Shown here piece by piece: positions 10,148 through 20,600 of a stretch of 64,000 bases of DNA. The stretch's first letter is position 1, and each line of letters starts with the position of its first letter. Under the pieces are notes generated by a model, which made no database searches, was not told where the DNA came from, and was given only the letters and a program-made list of their open reading frames with translations. A program made the translations under genes and the position numbers. The stretch spans positions 1 to 64,000 of the forward strand of contig NZ_JAAIKC010000001.1 in assembly GCF_010820665.1 (NCBI RefSeq). The letters run 5' to 3'. This DNA comes from Paenibacillus sp. SYP-B3998. GTDB lineage: Bacteria; Bacillota; Bacilli; Paenibacillales; NBRC-103111.

Positions 10148-10243
10148 TTAGGGTAACCCGGCTATCGTAGCGCTGTTTCAAAATCCTGCGCCGTAGACCC
10201 GTGGCTTTGCGTACCCGACTTTCGTGCGGGGCTGCCTTTATTC
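10148..10243 (-). promoter_or_regulatory. Cyclic di-GMP-I (GEMM-I) riboswitch
   Basis: Read on the minus strand, the segment has the GEMM-I signature elements in order: aaaggcag, a GAAA tetraloop capping a C/G stem, acgcaaagccacgggtcta, a second hairpin (ggcgc/gcgct), then atagccgggttaccc. These are the conserved core bases around the c-di-GMP pocket and the tetraloop receptor. A terminator and a 66-codon gene follow on the same strand. Confidence 0.9.
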
Positions 10244-10402
10244 CAAATGTAAACGCTTTATTCATGCAATTATCATAGCATAGTGAACTGATAAATGTCA
10301 TTAAGTTTGAAAAGTATTTCCATTCAGGAAACCGTCAATGCTAAGCGTAGATTGTGGATACGAGCTTTAGAGATGAACAAATCGATAGAGGTGAGTTAAG
10401 AA

Positions 10403-10699
10403 ATGGTTGTATTTCTTGTGCTGCTAGTCCTAATCGTACCTTTGGCGATGTTGGTAGGTGCTTGGCTATTTCGTTCTTGGCAAGTTATTTATTATGGAGT
10501 GGCCGTTGTGTGTGCTTATGTATTTGGTATGATTAGTGTGGTGGCGATTTACCGAATTATACACGATGAGACAGTGTTTATGACCAATATCCACGCTGTT
10601 TTTCAAAATAACCTATTTCTGCTCAGCGGAGCATACTTGGGCAGCTACGGTATTTATATGCTGCAATACTGGACTTTGAAGCAATTGAGAAGAGACTGA
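10403..10699 (+). CDS. Small membrane protein of unknown function
   Basis: A 98-residue, strongly hydrophobic protein with three likely membrane segments (about residues 2-22, 27-50 and 68-85) and a basic C-terminus (LKQLRRD). The start ATG has GAGGTGAG about 7 bases upstream. It precedes the NagZ-like gene by about 80 bases on the same strand and may share its transcript. I do not recognise the family. Confidence 0.65.
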   Translation: MVVFLVLLVLIVPLAMLVGAWLFRSWQVIYYGVAVVCAYVFGMISVVAIYRIIHDETVFMTNIHAVFQNNLFLLSGAYLGSYGIYMLQYWTLKQLRRD

Positions 10700-10776
10700 G
10701 AATTCTGCAACTAAGTCTCCAAGACTTACGTCTATTGAAAGAAGATTTCCAAATAATCACATGCAAGCAGGTGAAA

Positions 10777-12048
10777 ATGATGCGTCGTTTGGATCGCTTA
10801 TTCATGAAAGGCAGCTTGGGAGGGTGTGTTTGCTTGATATTCTTAGCGGGATGTTTAGATTTAGAAGGCGGTTCAACGGGACATGCTTCTCTTCCACCTT
10901 CTCCCGTCCCATCTCAAGCTGTGCATGCTGCCTCGCCTCCTACAGTCGATGCTTTTCAAGCTAAGCTCGAACAGATGACGGTTCATGAGAAGATCGGGCA
11001 GTTGATATTCGCTGGTATCGATGGTTATGAGATGAACCAACAAACGCGCGAGCTTATTGAAATGTATTATGTTGGTGGAATCATTTTGTATAAAACGAAT
11101 GTGAAGAATACGGGCCAGCTTACGGAGTTGGTGAATGGGCTGAAGCAAAAAAATACGGCGAACAGACTACCTATTTGGTTAGGGGTAGATGAAGAGGGGG
11201 GGAGAGTAACGCGTCTTCCCGATGAAATCGTCAAAACCCCACCGAACAAAGTAATTGGCAATGCGAATAGTAAGGAGTTCGCTTATAGTGTCGGTAGTTT
11301 GATTGGGAAAGAGCTAAGCGCATACGGCTTGAATGTTGATTTCGCACCTGATCTTGATATTAATAGCAATCCGAAAAATCTAATTATCGGTGATCGATCT
11401 TTCGGAGAGAATGCTGCCATTGTGAGTACGATGGGGATTCAGACGATGAAAGGGCTGCAAGCACAGCGCGTACTTCCGGTTGTGAAGCACTTTCCTGGTC
11501 ATGGTGACACATCGGTCGATTCCCATGTTGGGCTTCCCATTGTACAAAATGATCTGACCCGTCTAAGGAAGCTCGAATTCATTCCCTTCGCTGAAGCATT
11601 CAAGCAGCAGGCCGATGCTGTCATGGTCGCGCATATCTTGTTGCCCAAAGTAGACGATCAATATCCCGCCACCCTATCAAAGAAGATCATGACGGACTTA
11701 TTACGGAAGGAGTTAGGTTTCGAAGGAGTCATTATGACGGATGATATGACAATGGGGGCAATCATTAAAAATTACGCGCTTGGCGAAGCGGCAGTGAAAT
11801 CTGTATTGGCTGGCACCAACGTAGTTTTGGTCGGACACGACTACGATAAAGTCGTTACGGTTGTTGAAGCTTTGCGCAAAGCCGTTGAAGAGAAACGAAT
11901 TCCGATGGACATAGTCGATCAAAGCGTTGTTCATATTATGAAGCTGAAACAGAGATACCAATTAACAGACGAGGTTGTTCGTCCGCCTGATATTGAGTCG
12001 CTCAATACGGCCGTTCGCCGTGTGCTGGATACGTATTTGCGCAAGTGA
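10777..12048 (+). CDS. nagZ: Beta-N-acetylhexosaminidase (GH3, NagZ-like) lipoprotein
   Basis: A protein of about 423 residues. The N-terminus has basic residues, a hydrophobic stretch and the lipobox LAGC near residues 24-27, so it should be anchored outside the membrane. The GH3 domain (from about residue 65) shows GVDEEGGRVTRLP, the Asp-His dyad region KHFPGHGDTSVDSHVGLP and the nucleophile segment IMTDDMTMGAI. Family members remove N-acetylglucosamine from peptidoglycan fragments. I chose the ATG at 10777, behind AGGTG, because it gives a clean lipoprotein signal; earlier starts only add an N-terminal tail. A strong terminator follows. Confidence 0.9.
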   Translation: MMRRLDRLFMKGSLGGCVCLIFLAGCLDLEGGSTGHASLPPSPVPSQAVHAASPPTVDAFQAKLEQMTVHEKIGQLIFAGIDGYEMNQQTRELIEMYYVGGIILYKTNVKNTGQLTELVNGLKQKNTANRLPIWLGVDEEGGRVTRLPDEIVKTPPNKVIGNANSKEFAYSVGSLIGKELSAYGLNVDFAPDLDINSNPKNLIIGDRSFGENAAIVSTMGIQTMKGLQAQRVLPVVKHFPGHGDTSVDSHVGLPIVQNDLTRLRKLEFIPFAEAFKQQADAVMVAHILLPKVDDQYPATLSKKIMTDLLRKELGFEGVIMTDDMTMGAIIKNYALGEAAVKSVLAGTNVVLVGHDYDKVVTVVEALRKAVEEKRIPMDIVDQSVVHIMKLKQRYQLTDEVVRPPDIESLNTAVRRVLDTYLRK

Positions 12049-12099
12049 AAAACCTTTATTCCCTGAGCCATTCTGGCGCTTGGGGAATAAAGGTTTTTT
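12049..12099. terminator. Bidirectional terminator between convergent genes
   Basis: Arms aaaaacctttattccc and ggggaataaaggtttttt pair across a loop that contains the small hairpin gcca/tggc. It serves the NagZ-like gene and the convergent YheC/D-like gene. Confidence 0.85.
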
Positions 12100-12102
12100 G
12101 AT

Positions 12103-13203
12103 TTAGTAGACAGGAATTCCTCCGTCTAATAAATATTTGGCATAGGCAATCGGGTTGTAGTAGGTACATTTCCATTCTTCCAATAGGTGAGCTTCACGGA
12201 AAGCGTAGCGCTGATCTTTGCCGTTGCATTCAATGAATAAGGGGAAACCATCATGTGTAATGCCGATATCAAGGCCAATATCAGCTAAGTGCGGCAGCTC
12301 CATGCTTAAATGTTTAGCTACTCGGAGAACGAAGTCTGTCATTTGTTGATACACGCTTTCTTGATCCAGCAGTGGGTATTGGGTAGTCAAAATATCGGAA
12401 AGCGTACGTATTTCTCCCCCTTGGGCGAAATTGGTTAAGAAGAGCTTAGGTGACGCGACCTTCGCTACGATCCCCGTAATTCCCCATTCTCCACTGGCAC
12501 CGCGCTGCACAGAGACTCGGAGGTCGAATGGTCTGCCGTCATAAGTAGCCAGTGGTAAGCGCTGCTGGACAATATAAGCGCGGTTCTGAATTTTACGCTG
12601 CAGTGTTAAAGGAATTTGCTTGCGGAAGCGAATTTGTCGCCAAATGCGGTTGCTGATTTTGAACGTGGCCGGATAGATCAACTTCCATTTGCTAGCTATC
12701 CGATCCATTTTCATGACGCCTCGTCCAATACTAGAGTTGGTTGGCTTAATAATAAGTGAATCATATGTGTCCATCATCATTTTCATATTACTCATGGTGG
12801 CTAGATAAGTGCAAGGCAGATGTGGCCTTATGAAAGCATCTTTCATAAGGATATGGTGAATATGAAGCTTGCTATAACGATTCCAACGGTTAAATAAGAC
12901 GATGCCGCACTGCGTCCAGGTTTCCAGCACATCGTAAGCGCTTTGATCTAAATATACGGCTCGGTTATGAATGATTTTGGGCAAATCGATCCATTGTCGA
13001 ACATAGGTGTTGCCCAGTTGAACATAGGCATTCGCTCTTTTCGTCTCGATTAAAACATCTTGTATACGGAAATAACAGGGTGTTACCCCATATACCTTGC
13101 CTGCTTCACTGTAATAATGAATAGCTTCGTATTTTGTGTTCCCTAGGGGAATGCCTGCGTACAAGGAATCGTTGACTAAAATACCCACGTAGGGATGTAC
13201 CAT
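12103..13203 (-). CDS. YheC/YheD-like endospore coat-associated protein (ATP-grasp fold)
   Basis: A 366-residue protein of the YheC/YheD family, known in Bacillus as coat-associated. It starts with PYVGILVNDSLYAG, the usual opening of the family, and continues with an ATP-grasp-like region: LIIKPTNSSIGRGVMKM (nucleotide-binding lysine and glycine-rich loop), RPFDLRVSVQRG, and the metal-site end LDIGITHDGFPLFIECNG. Its ligation substrate is unknown. GAAGGAG precedes the ATG by eight bases and lies inside the end of the small frame upstream. It is divergent from the CotSA-like glycosyltransferase, so the two probably belong to the same spore-surface locus. Confidence 0.85.
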   Translation of the reverse strand: MVHPYVGILVNDSLYAGIPLGNTKYEAIHYYSEAGKVYGVTPCYFRIQDVLIETKRANAYVQLGNTYVRQWIDLPKIIHNRAVYLDQSAYDVLETWTQCGIVLFNRWNRYSKLHIHHILMKDAFIRPHLPCTYLATMSNMKMMMDTYDSLIIKPTNSSIGRGVMKMDRIASKWKLIYPATFKISNRIWRQIRFRKQIPLTLQRKIQNRAYIVQQRLPLATYDGRPFDLRVSVQRGASGEWGITGIVAKVASPKLFLTNFAQGGEIRTLSDILTTQYPLLDQESVYQQMTDFVLRVAKHLSMELPHLADIGLDIGITHDGFPLFIECNGKDQRYAFREAHLLEEWKCTYYNPIAYAKYLLDGGIPVY

Positions 13204-13386
13204 CTACTTCACTCCTTCAGCATTTTTCGATAGAAATCTTTGTACGTAATCCTTAGCTTTAAGGCTCAATGCTAGGAATCGGTTCGCATACAGCTTATGG
13301 AAAAGCTGACCGGCTTGTTTGTACGGATGCTGATACTTTCCTTGAGAAGCGGGACAGAGGCCCAAACCTTGCCCTTTAATCCGCAT
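13204..13386 (-). CDS. Possible small basic protein upstream of the YheC/D-like gene
   Basis: A 60-codon frame ending immediately before the YheC/D-like start, whose ribosome binding site lies in its last codons. The product would be basic (many K and R) with no recognisable domain. The ATG at 13386 has no convincing ribosome binding site; a TTG seven codons inside has AAAGGG in front. It may be a real short gene or merely leader sequence. Confidence 0.3.
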   Translation of the reverse strand: MRIKGQGLGLCPASQGKYQHPYKQAGQLFHKLYANRFLALSLKAKDYVQRFLSKNAEGVK

Positions 13387-13392
13387 ATGTAT
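13366..13392 (+). promoter_or_regulatory. Weak sigma-K-like promoter candidate before the CotSA-like gene
   Basis: AC (13366-13367), 16 bases, then CATATGTAT (13384-13392), compared with the Bacillus sigma-K pattern AC-N16/17-CATANNNTA. The last two bases are reversed relative to the consensus, so it is only suggestive. Confidence 0.3.
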
Positions 13393-13404
13393 AGAAGAAA
13401 GGAG

Positions 13405-13431
13405 ATGAACCGAAAGGGGGATGCACGATGA
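13405..13431 (+). CDS. Possible 8-residue leader peptide overlapping the CotSA-like start
   Basis: ATG with AAAGGAG directly upstream, then codons for MNRKGDAR; its stop overlaps the next start as ATGA. The ribosome binding site is rather close to the ATG. This could couple translation or could be chance. Confidence 0.2.
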   Translation: MNRKGDAR

Positions 13432-14606
13432 GTCAAAAACCTATGAGTGTTGCTATTGTTACGCCAGGTTCCTTTCCGATACCATCAGGAGTCAGCAGTT
13501 CCGTGGAACAAGTTGTAGAAAAAATGGCAAGTCAGCTGATCAAACGAATGCCGGTTTATGTGCTTGGCCGTAAACCTTCTTATCAACCTGTTCGTGAAAT
13601 TCGCAATGGCGTTTCTTATATACGGGTCCGTTATCGCGGTCCAACCATTTATAGAGATGAGGTTCGGAAACACATCGCAAAGCTGAAGCCGACTATCATA
13701 CAAGTAGAAAATAGACCGCGATATGTCCGTTTTTTACGCAGGTGTTATCCGAAGGTTCGATTAAGTCTAGTGCTTCATTCCACTTCATTTATTTCCAAGT
13801 CTTCTATATCCAATAAAGATTTAAGGGCTTGTTTGCGTGCAGCTGATGTGGTGATCGTCAATAGCGACTTTTTGAAAAATATCGTGCAGGCCAAGGCTCC
13901 CGCGTATGCGCATAAAGTCGTTACTCACTATTTGGGGGTGGATGTATCGCGTTTCAAATCAAGGTGGTCGGAAGAAGGAATCCAGTCTAGGAATCAGTTT
14001 TTGCAACAGCTAGGTTATGAAAATCGTAAAATTATTTTGTTCGTGGGACGGCTCATCCCTAAGAAAGGTATCGACCACTTATTGAACGCGATGAAGCTTA
14101 TTATTACTAAGGAACCTACGGCTTTGTTGATCTTGATTGGCAGTGCTTTTTATGGCTCGCATCGATTAACGAATTATGTGAAGAATCTGCATCGGGTAGG
14201 AAATACAATGCCTAATCATGTGCGTTTCATACCTTATATTTCTCATTCTGAAGTACCCAAATGGTTTCAAATTGCAGATGTAGTCGCTGTTCCTTCGGAC
14301 GAGGGAGAGGCGTTTGGGTTGGTTAATGTGGAGGCCATGGCTTCGGGTATTCCCGTGGTAGCGACAAGATCAGGCGGTATTCAGGAAGTGATTACTGATG
14401 GAACGGTTGGCTATTTGGTTCATCCAAGGAATATAAAGGAGGAATTTCCTCATTATTTGCTGCTGCTCCTTGCAGATGAGGAATTGCGGCGAAGGATGGG
14501 AAAGCAGGGAATACAGAGGGTTCAGCAGCATTTTACGTGGGAAAAGGCAGCCGAGACGAGGCATGACTTGTACAGCCGTATGAGGGGGAAACGATTATTT
14601 ATCTAG
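13428..14606 (+). CDS. Glycosyltransferase family 4, CotSA-like
   Basis: A 392-residue GT-B glycosyltransferase. The N-terminal half begins VAIVTPGSFPIPSGVSSSVE and resembles B. subtilis CotSA, a coat-associated protein. The C-terminal half carries the donor-binding elements LFVGRLIPKKGIDHLL and EAFGLVNVEAMASGIPVV (the EX7E motif). It should transfer a nucleotide-activated sugar in the cytosol of the mother cell. AAAGGGGG precedes the ATG. It stands directly before the giant repeat protein, with about 90 bases between them, and could glycosylate it; the link is inferred from position. Confidence 0.88.
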   Translation: MSQKPMSVAIVTPGSFPIPSGVSSSVEQVVEKMASQLIKRMPVYVLGRKPSYQPVREIRNGVSYIRVRYRGPTIYRDEVRKHIAKLKPTIIQVENRPRYVRFLRRCYPKVRLSLVLHSTSFISKSSISNKDLRACLRAADVVIVNSDFLKNIVQAKAPAYAHKVVTHYLGVDVSRFKSRWSEEGIQSRNQFLQQLGYENRKIILFVGRLIPKKGIDHLLNAMKLIITKEPTALLILIGSAFYGSHRLTNYVKNLHRVGNTMPNHVRFIPYISHSEVPKWFQIADVVAVPSDEGEAFGLVNVEAMASGIPVVATRSGGIQEVITDGTVGYLVHPRNIKEEFPHYLLLLLADEELRRRMGKQGIQRVQQHFTWEKAAETRHDLYSRMRGKRLFI

Positions 14607-14634
14607 GTGTGCGCACATTTTCTCGGGCTAACGT

Positions 14635-14662
14635 ACATCTCTTCCAACGTTTGAATATGTTA
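14635..14662 (+). promoter_or_regulatory. Sigma-K-like promoter candidate of the giant repeat gene
   Basis: AC at 14635-14636, 17 bases, then AATATGTTA (14654-14662). This matches the sigma-K -10 pattern CATANNNTA except for the first base. The start codon of the giant gene lies 37 bases downstream. Confidence 0.4.
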
Positions 14663-14698
14663 CAAATGACTAATTCCTATAGAAATGGAGAGGAGTCT

Positions 14699-17600
14699 AT
14701 GAGTAGACGTAAGAGCAATAGCAACAGCAGCAGGGTGAAGCCTAGATTGCATAAAGTTAGCTCCGGTATCAATGAGCTGCTTTGGCTTGATGAAGGTGAA
14801 ACGCTAGATGTTCCAACAAATCAGGATAGCGTGGAGAATCGTCATACAACGGTTAGCAGTGGCACACAAGTAGAACTGAAAAGCACAGAAAATATCCCTG
14901 CAATTGATACTTCCAAACCAACGAAACAATCACAGATCAATGTATCTAATGCCTCTTTACCCGCTCCTCCATTATTACTGCTCTCTGAACGAAAAACGGG
15001 AAAGTTTGTAAACCCTGTTATCTATACCGACGATATTGTCGAAGAAGCGGTTACTTGGGAGAAGCTTGCTAGTCGTGCGGTCGACGAGAGCAAAATTAAA
15101 CCACTAAGTATCGGTTCAAGGGCCATTAAGGACTTCTCAATTGAGCAATCGAAGCTTGCTGTAGGAAGCGTATCGCGAGATAAAATTGTAGATGGTGCCA
15201 TTCATGATGAACATATAGCCGATAAGAGCATTTCGGGAGACAAAATTCAAGACCACTCAATCCCAGGAAGCAAACTGTTCGATAACAGCATCACTTCGGA
15301 TAAACTTGCTGATCAAATGATTGATTCATCGAAATTAGCAGAGGGCTCCATTCTCTCAAAGCATCTATCCGAACTGGTCATTATAAGCGAGCTTATTGAC
15401 AATCAAGCGATAACTGCCGAGAAAATTCGTAGTGGAGCGGTGCAAGCCAAACATCTTTCAAACTATAGCATTGATACTTCCAAATTGATGGATGGTGCGA
15501 TTACTGCAGATAAAATAAGAGATCAGGCAGTTACACAAGAGAAAATTGCCAATGCAAGCATTACCTCAGCTCATTTCCAGCCGCGCATTGTCTTCAATGA
15601 GCATTTGGCGGAGGGGAGCGTGCAAAGCACCAACATTGCGCCGGCTCAGATTGTAGGGGGACACATTGCTGATGGTGCAGTGGAAGGCTCCCATTTGCAA
15701 AATGATACTATCACAACTGCTAAACTGGCATCACAAGCCGTAACGGAGAACGAGCTTGCGAGCTTAGCGGTTACAAGTAAAAAGATAGCTCCACAATCGA
15801 TTGCATCGAAGCATTTGCAGGAAGCTTCCATTCAAGCAGAGCATGTTGCTGAAGAAGCGATTCACAGTCGCCATATTACAGCAAGTGCAGTCAATGCCGA
15901 ACATATAGCAGATGGTGCTATATACACAATTTTAATTCAAGATGAAGCCATTACCTCGCAGAAATTGGCTGATGGGATTATTGCGGATAAACATATTAGC
16001 CCAAAAGCAATTCAGAGTGCTCATCTTGCTGACGGTATTATCTCGAATGAGAAACTCCAAGATGCTTCGATTACCTCAGCCAAATTGGCCGAAAAGATCA
16101 TCAAAGAAAAGCATATAGCGCAGCAAGCGATTCAAAACCCACATCTGGCAGACGATATTATCTCGAGCTCGAAGCTCCAAAATGAATCGATCACCTCGGA
16201 CAAATTGGCACTAGAGATTATCGAGGATAAGCATATAGCGCAGCAAGCGATTCAAAACGCGCATCTGGCAGACGATATTATCTCGAACTCGAAACTCCAG
16301 AATGAATCGATCACCTCAGACAAATTGGCACTAGAGATTATCGAGGATAAGCATATAGCGCAGCAAGCGATTCAAAACACGCATCTGGCAGACGATATTA
16401 TCTCGAATTCGAAACTCCAGAATGAATCGATCACCTCGGATAAATTGGCACCAGGGATTATCGAGGATAAACATATAGCGCAACAAGCGATTCAAAACGC
16501 GCATCTTGCAGACGATATTATCTCGAATTCGAAACTCCAGAATGAATCGATCACCTCGGACAAATTGGCACCAGGGATTATCGAGGATAAGCATATAGCG
16601 CAACAAGTGATTCAAAATGAGCATCTGGCAGACGATATTATCTCGAACTCGAAACTCCAAGATGAATCGATCACCTCGGACAAATTGGCACCAGGGATTA
16701 TCGAGGATAAGCATATAGCGCAACAAGCGATTCAAAACGCGCATCTGGCAGATCGTATTATTTCTAACGCTAAGCTTGAAACAGGAGCAGTTACGACAGA
16801 GAAATTAGCTGATGGCAGTGTAGATACTTCCAAGTTGAAGCAAGAGAGTGTAACGACGGACAAAATTGCACCAAATGCGATTACTACGGCTCATCTGCAA
16901 GAAGGAATTGTTGGCAGTGAATATTTGGCGGATGGATCCGTTTCGGGAGCGCACATTACTTTGCAGGCTATCGGCACGCAGCATCTTCAAAATGGTGTTG
17001 TCTCCAGTGATAAGCTTGGTATCCATGCTATCCGTACTGAGCATGTGGCAAACCGTGTTATCGGAGACGAACAAATCGCTTACTTGGCGATACATCGGGA
17101 ACATCTGACGGATGAAGTGATTACGACAAAGCACATGCAGGATGAGACGATTACAACGAGTAAAATAGCCGAAGAAGCTGTGACTAGCAGTAAAATTGCC
17201 TCGATGTCGATCGACACTCGTCATCTTCAAGAAAATATCATCGATGGCATTCATATTAAGTCTGGCTCAATTACTTCCGATCACTTAGCCTATGGATCGA
17301 TTACACTTGGCATTTTCGCTGATCGGAGCTTGGAAGGCAGCAAGCTCGTTGAACAGTCCATTACCGAGGAGACGCTTGCACAAGGAGCCGTAACGGAAGC
17401 GAAGCTCGCGAACGGTTCTGTAGGTACGCAGCATTTGCAAGCAGGATCCGTTTCGGCATGGATTGTTCAAGATCTAGCCGTTACGACTGGGAAATTAGAT
17501 GAAAATGCGGTAACGGAAGCGAAACTGGCAGACCTTAGCGTGACTAGTCGTAAGATTTCAAGTAAAGCTGTCAATAGCGAGCACATCGTGGATGGCGCGA

Positions 17601-20600
17601 TTACGGCAGCAAAACTCGCTAATGAAAGCATTCATGGCAGCAAGTTGGTTGCCGGCGCGCTAAGCAACCGTCATTTAGCTGATGGTGTGGTCACTAGTTC
17701 GAAGCTGGCAGCACGGACGGTAAGCAGCGAGCACCTTACAGATGGCGCCGTGACTGGTACGAAGCTGGCAAAAGAGAGCGTTGATAGTACGAAACTGACA
17801 GCGGGTGCAGTAACCAATGAACATCTGGCTGCTGGTGCTGTGAATGGGTCGAAGCTTGCACTGGGCATCGTGACAAATGAGCATCTGGCATCGAACGCCG
17901 TAGACGGCGCGAAGCTTGCTACGAATTCTGTCGATGGGAGTAAGCTCGTGCTTGGCGCGGTGAATAACTATCACCTTGCGGATCAAGCTGTATATGGGGC
18001 AAAGCTGGCGACAGGCAGCGTAGATAGCAGCAAGCTAACGGCAGGTGCAGTTAGTAATGAGCATCTGTTGGACGGTGCTGTGGATGCCGCGAAGTTAGCC
18101 CCAGGGAGTGTGGATGGCAGCAAGTTAAGATCAGGTGCAATAGCTCGTGAACATCTGATAGATAACGCTGTAGATGGATCGAAGCTAGCGGCAGGCGCTG
18201 TGAGTAGGGAGCATCTAGCTAACGGTATAGTTGACGGGTTCAAGCTAGCGTTAGGCAGTGTGGACAGCAGTAAACTGGTGCCTAGCGCAGTAGTTAATGA
18301 GCACATTATGGACGGAGCCATTAGCGGAGCGAAGCTAGCGATTGGAAGTGTGGATAGCAGCAAGCTAGTGTCTGGCGCAGTGAACAGCGATCATATCGCA
18401 GCTGGCGCTGTGGATGGTACAAAGCTCGCTCCAAGCAGTATAGATAGCAGTAAACTGACGGAAGGCGCAATCAACAGCGAGCATTTGACTGCTAGTGTCG
18501 TCACCAACACGAAGCTCGCAACAGGCAGTGTGGATGGCAGTAAGCTGGTAGCGGGTGCTGTTAGCGGCTATCATCTCGCTGATGGATCGGTAGATAGCGC
18601 TAAGCTCGCAGCGAGTAGTGTGGACGGCAGCAAGTTGACGCTGGGTTCCGTCTGCGGCGCTCACCTCGTAGACGGCGCTGTGGATCGAACGAAGCTAGCG
18701 GCAGGCAGTGTGGATGGCAGCAAGTTGACGGCAGGTGCAGTGAGCAGCGATCACTTAGCCGATGGCGCATTGTTCGGTGCGAAGTTGGCTGCTGGCAGCA
18801 TTGACGGCAGCAAGCTGGCGTCAGGGGCCATCAGCAGTTACCATCTTGCGGGTAACAGCGTGGATGCCAGTAAGCTGGCATTGGGTGTGGTGAGCACAGG
18901 ACATCTGGTCGATGGCGCTGTGGATAGTAAGAAGCTGGCAAACGGCAGCGTGGACGGTAATCACCTTGCGGATCAAGCTGTATATGGGGCAAAGCTGGCG
19001 ACAGGCAGCGTAGATAGCAGCAAGCTAACGGCAGGTGCAGTTAGTAATGAGCATCTGTTGGACGGTGCTGTGGATGCCGCGAAGTTAGCCCCAGGGAGTG
19101 TGGATGGCAGCAAGCTAAGATCAGGTGCAATAGCTCGTGAACATCTGATAGATAACGCTGTAGATGGATCAAAGCTAGCGGTAGGCGCTGTGAGTAGGGA
19201 GCATCTAGCTAACGGTATAGTTGACGGGTTCAAGCTTGCGCCAGACAGTGTGGACAGCAGTAAACTGGTGTCTAGCGCAGTAGTTAATGAGCACATTATG
19301 GACGGAGCCATTAGCGGAGCGAAGCTAGCGATTGGAAGTGTGGATAGCAGCAAGCTAGTGTCTGGCGCAGTGAACAGCGATCATATCGCAGCTGGCGCTG
19401 TGGATGGTACAAAGCTCGCTCCAAGCAGTATAGATAGCAGTAAACTGACGGAAGGCGCAATCAACAGCGAACATTTGAATGCTGGTGTCGTCACCAACAC
19501 GAAGCTCGCAACAGGCAGTGTGGATGGCAGCAAGCTGGTAGCGGGTGCTGTTAGCGGCTATCATCTCGCTGATGGATCGGTAGATAGCGCTAAGCTCGCA
19601 GCGAGTAGTGTGGATGGGAGCAAGTTGACGGCAGGTGCAGTGAGCAGCGACCACTTAGCCGATGGCGCATTGTTCGGCACGAAGTTGGCTGCTGGCAGCA
19701 TTGACGGCAGCAAGCTGGCGTCAGGTGCCATCAGCAGTTACCATCTTGCGGGTAACAGCGTGGATGCCAGTAAGCTGGCATTAGGTGTGGTGAGCACAGG
19801 ACATCTGGTCGATGGCGCTGTGGATAGTAAGAAGCTGGCAAACGGCAGCGTGGACGGTAATCACCTTGCGGATCAAGCCGTATATGGGGCAAAGCTAGCG
19901 ACAGGCAGCGTAGATAGCAGCAAGCTAACGGCAGGTGCTGTTAGTAATGAGCATCTGTTGGACGGTGCTGTGGATGCCGCGAAGTTAGCCCCAGGGAGTG
20001 TGGATGGCAGCAAGTTAAGATCAGGTGCAATAGCTCGTGAACATCTGATAGATAATGCTGTAGATGGATCAAAGCTAGCGGCAGGCGCTGTGAGTAGGGA
20101 GCATCTAGCTAACGGTATAGTTGACGGGTTCAAGCTGGCGCCAGGCAGTGTGGACAGTAGTAAACTGGTGTCTAGCGCAGTAGTTAATGAGCACATTATG
20201 GACGGAGCCATTAGCGGAGCGAAGCTAGCGATTGGAAGTGTGGATAGCAGCAAGCTAGTGTCTGGCGCAGTGAACAGCGATCATATCGCAGCTGGCGCTG
20301 TGACAGGTGCAAAGCTCGCTCCAAGCAGTATAGATAGCAGTAAACTGATCGAAGGAGCAATCAACAGCGAGCATTTGGCTACTGGTGTCATCACCAACAC
20401 GAAGCTCGCAGCAGGCAGTGTGGATGGAAGCAAGCTGGTAGCGGGTGCTGTTAGCGGCTATCATCTCGCTGATGGATCGGTAGATAGTGCTAAGCTCGCA
20501 GCGGGTAGTATGGACGGCAGCAAGTTGACGTTGGGTTCCGTCTGCGGCGCTCACCTCGTAGACGGTGCTGTGGATGCCGCGAAGCTAGCCCCAGGGAGTG

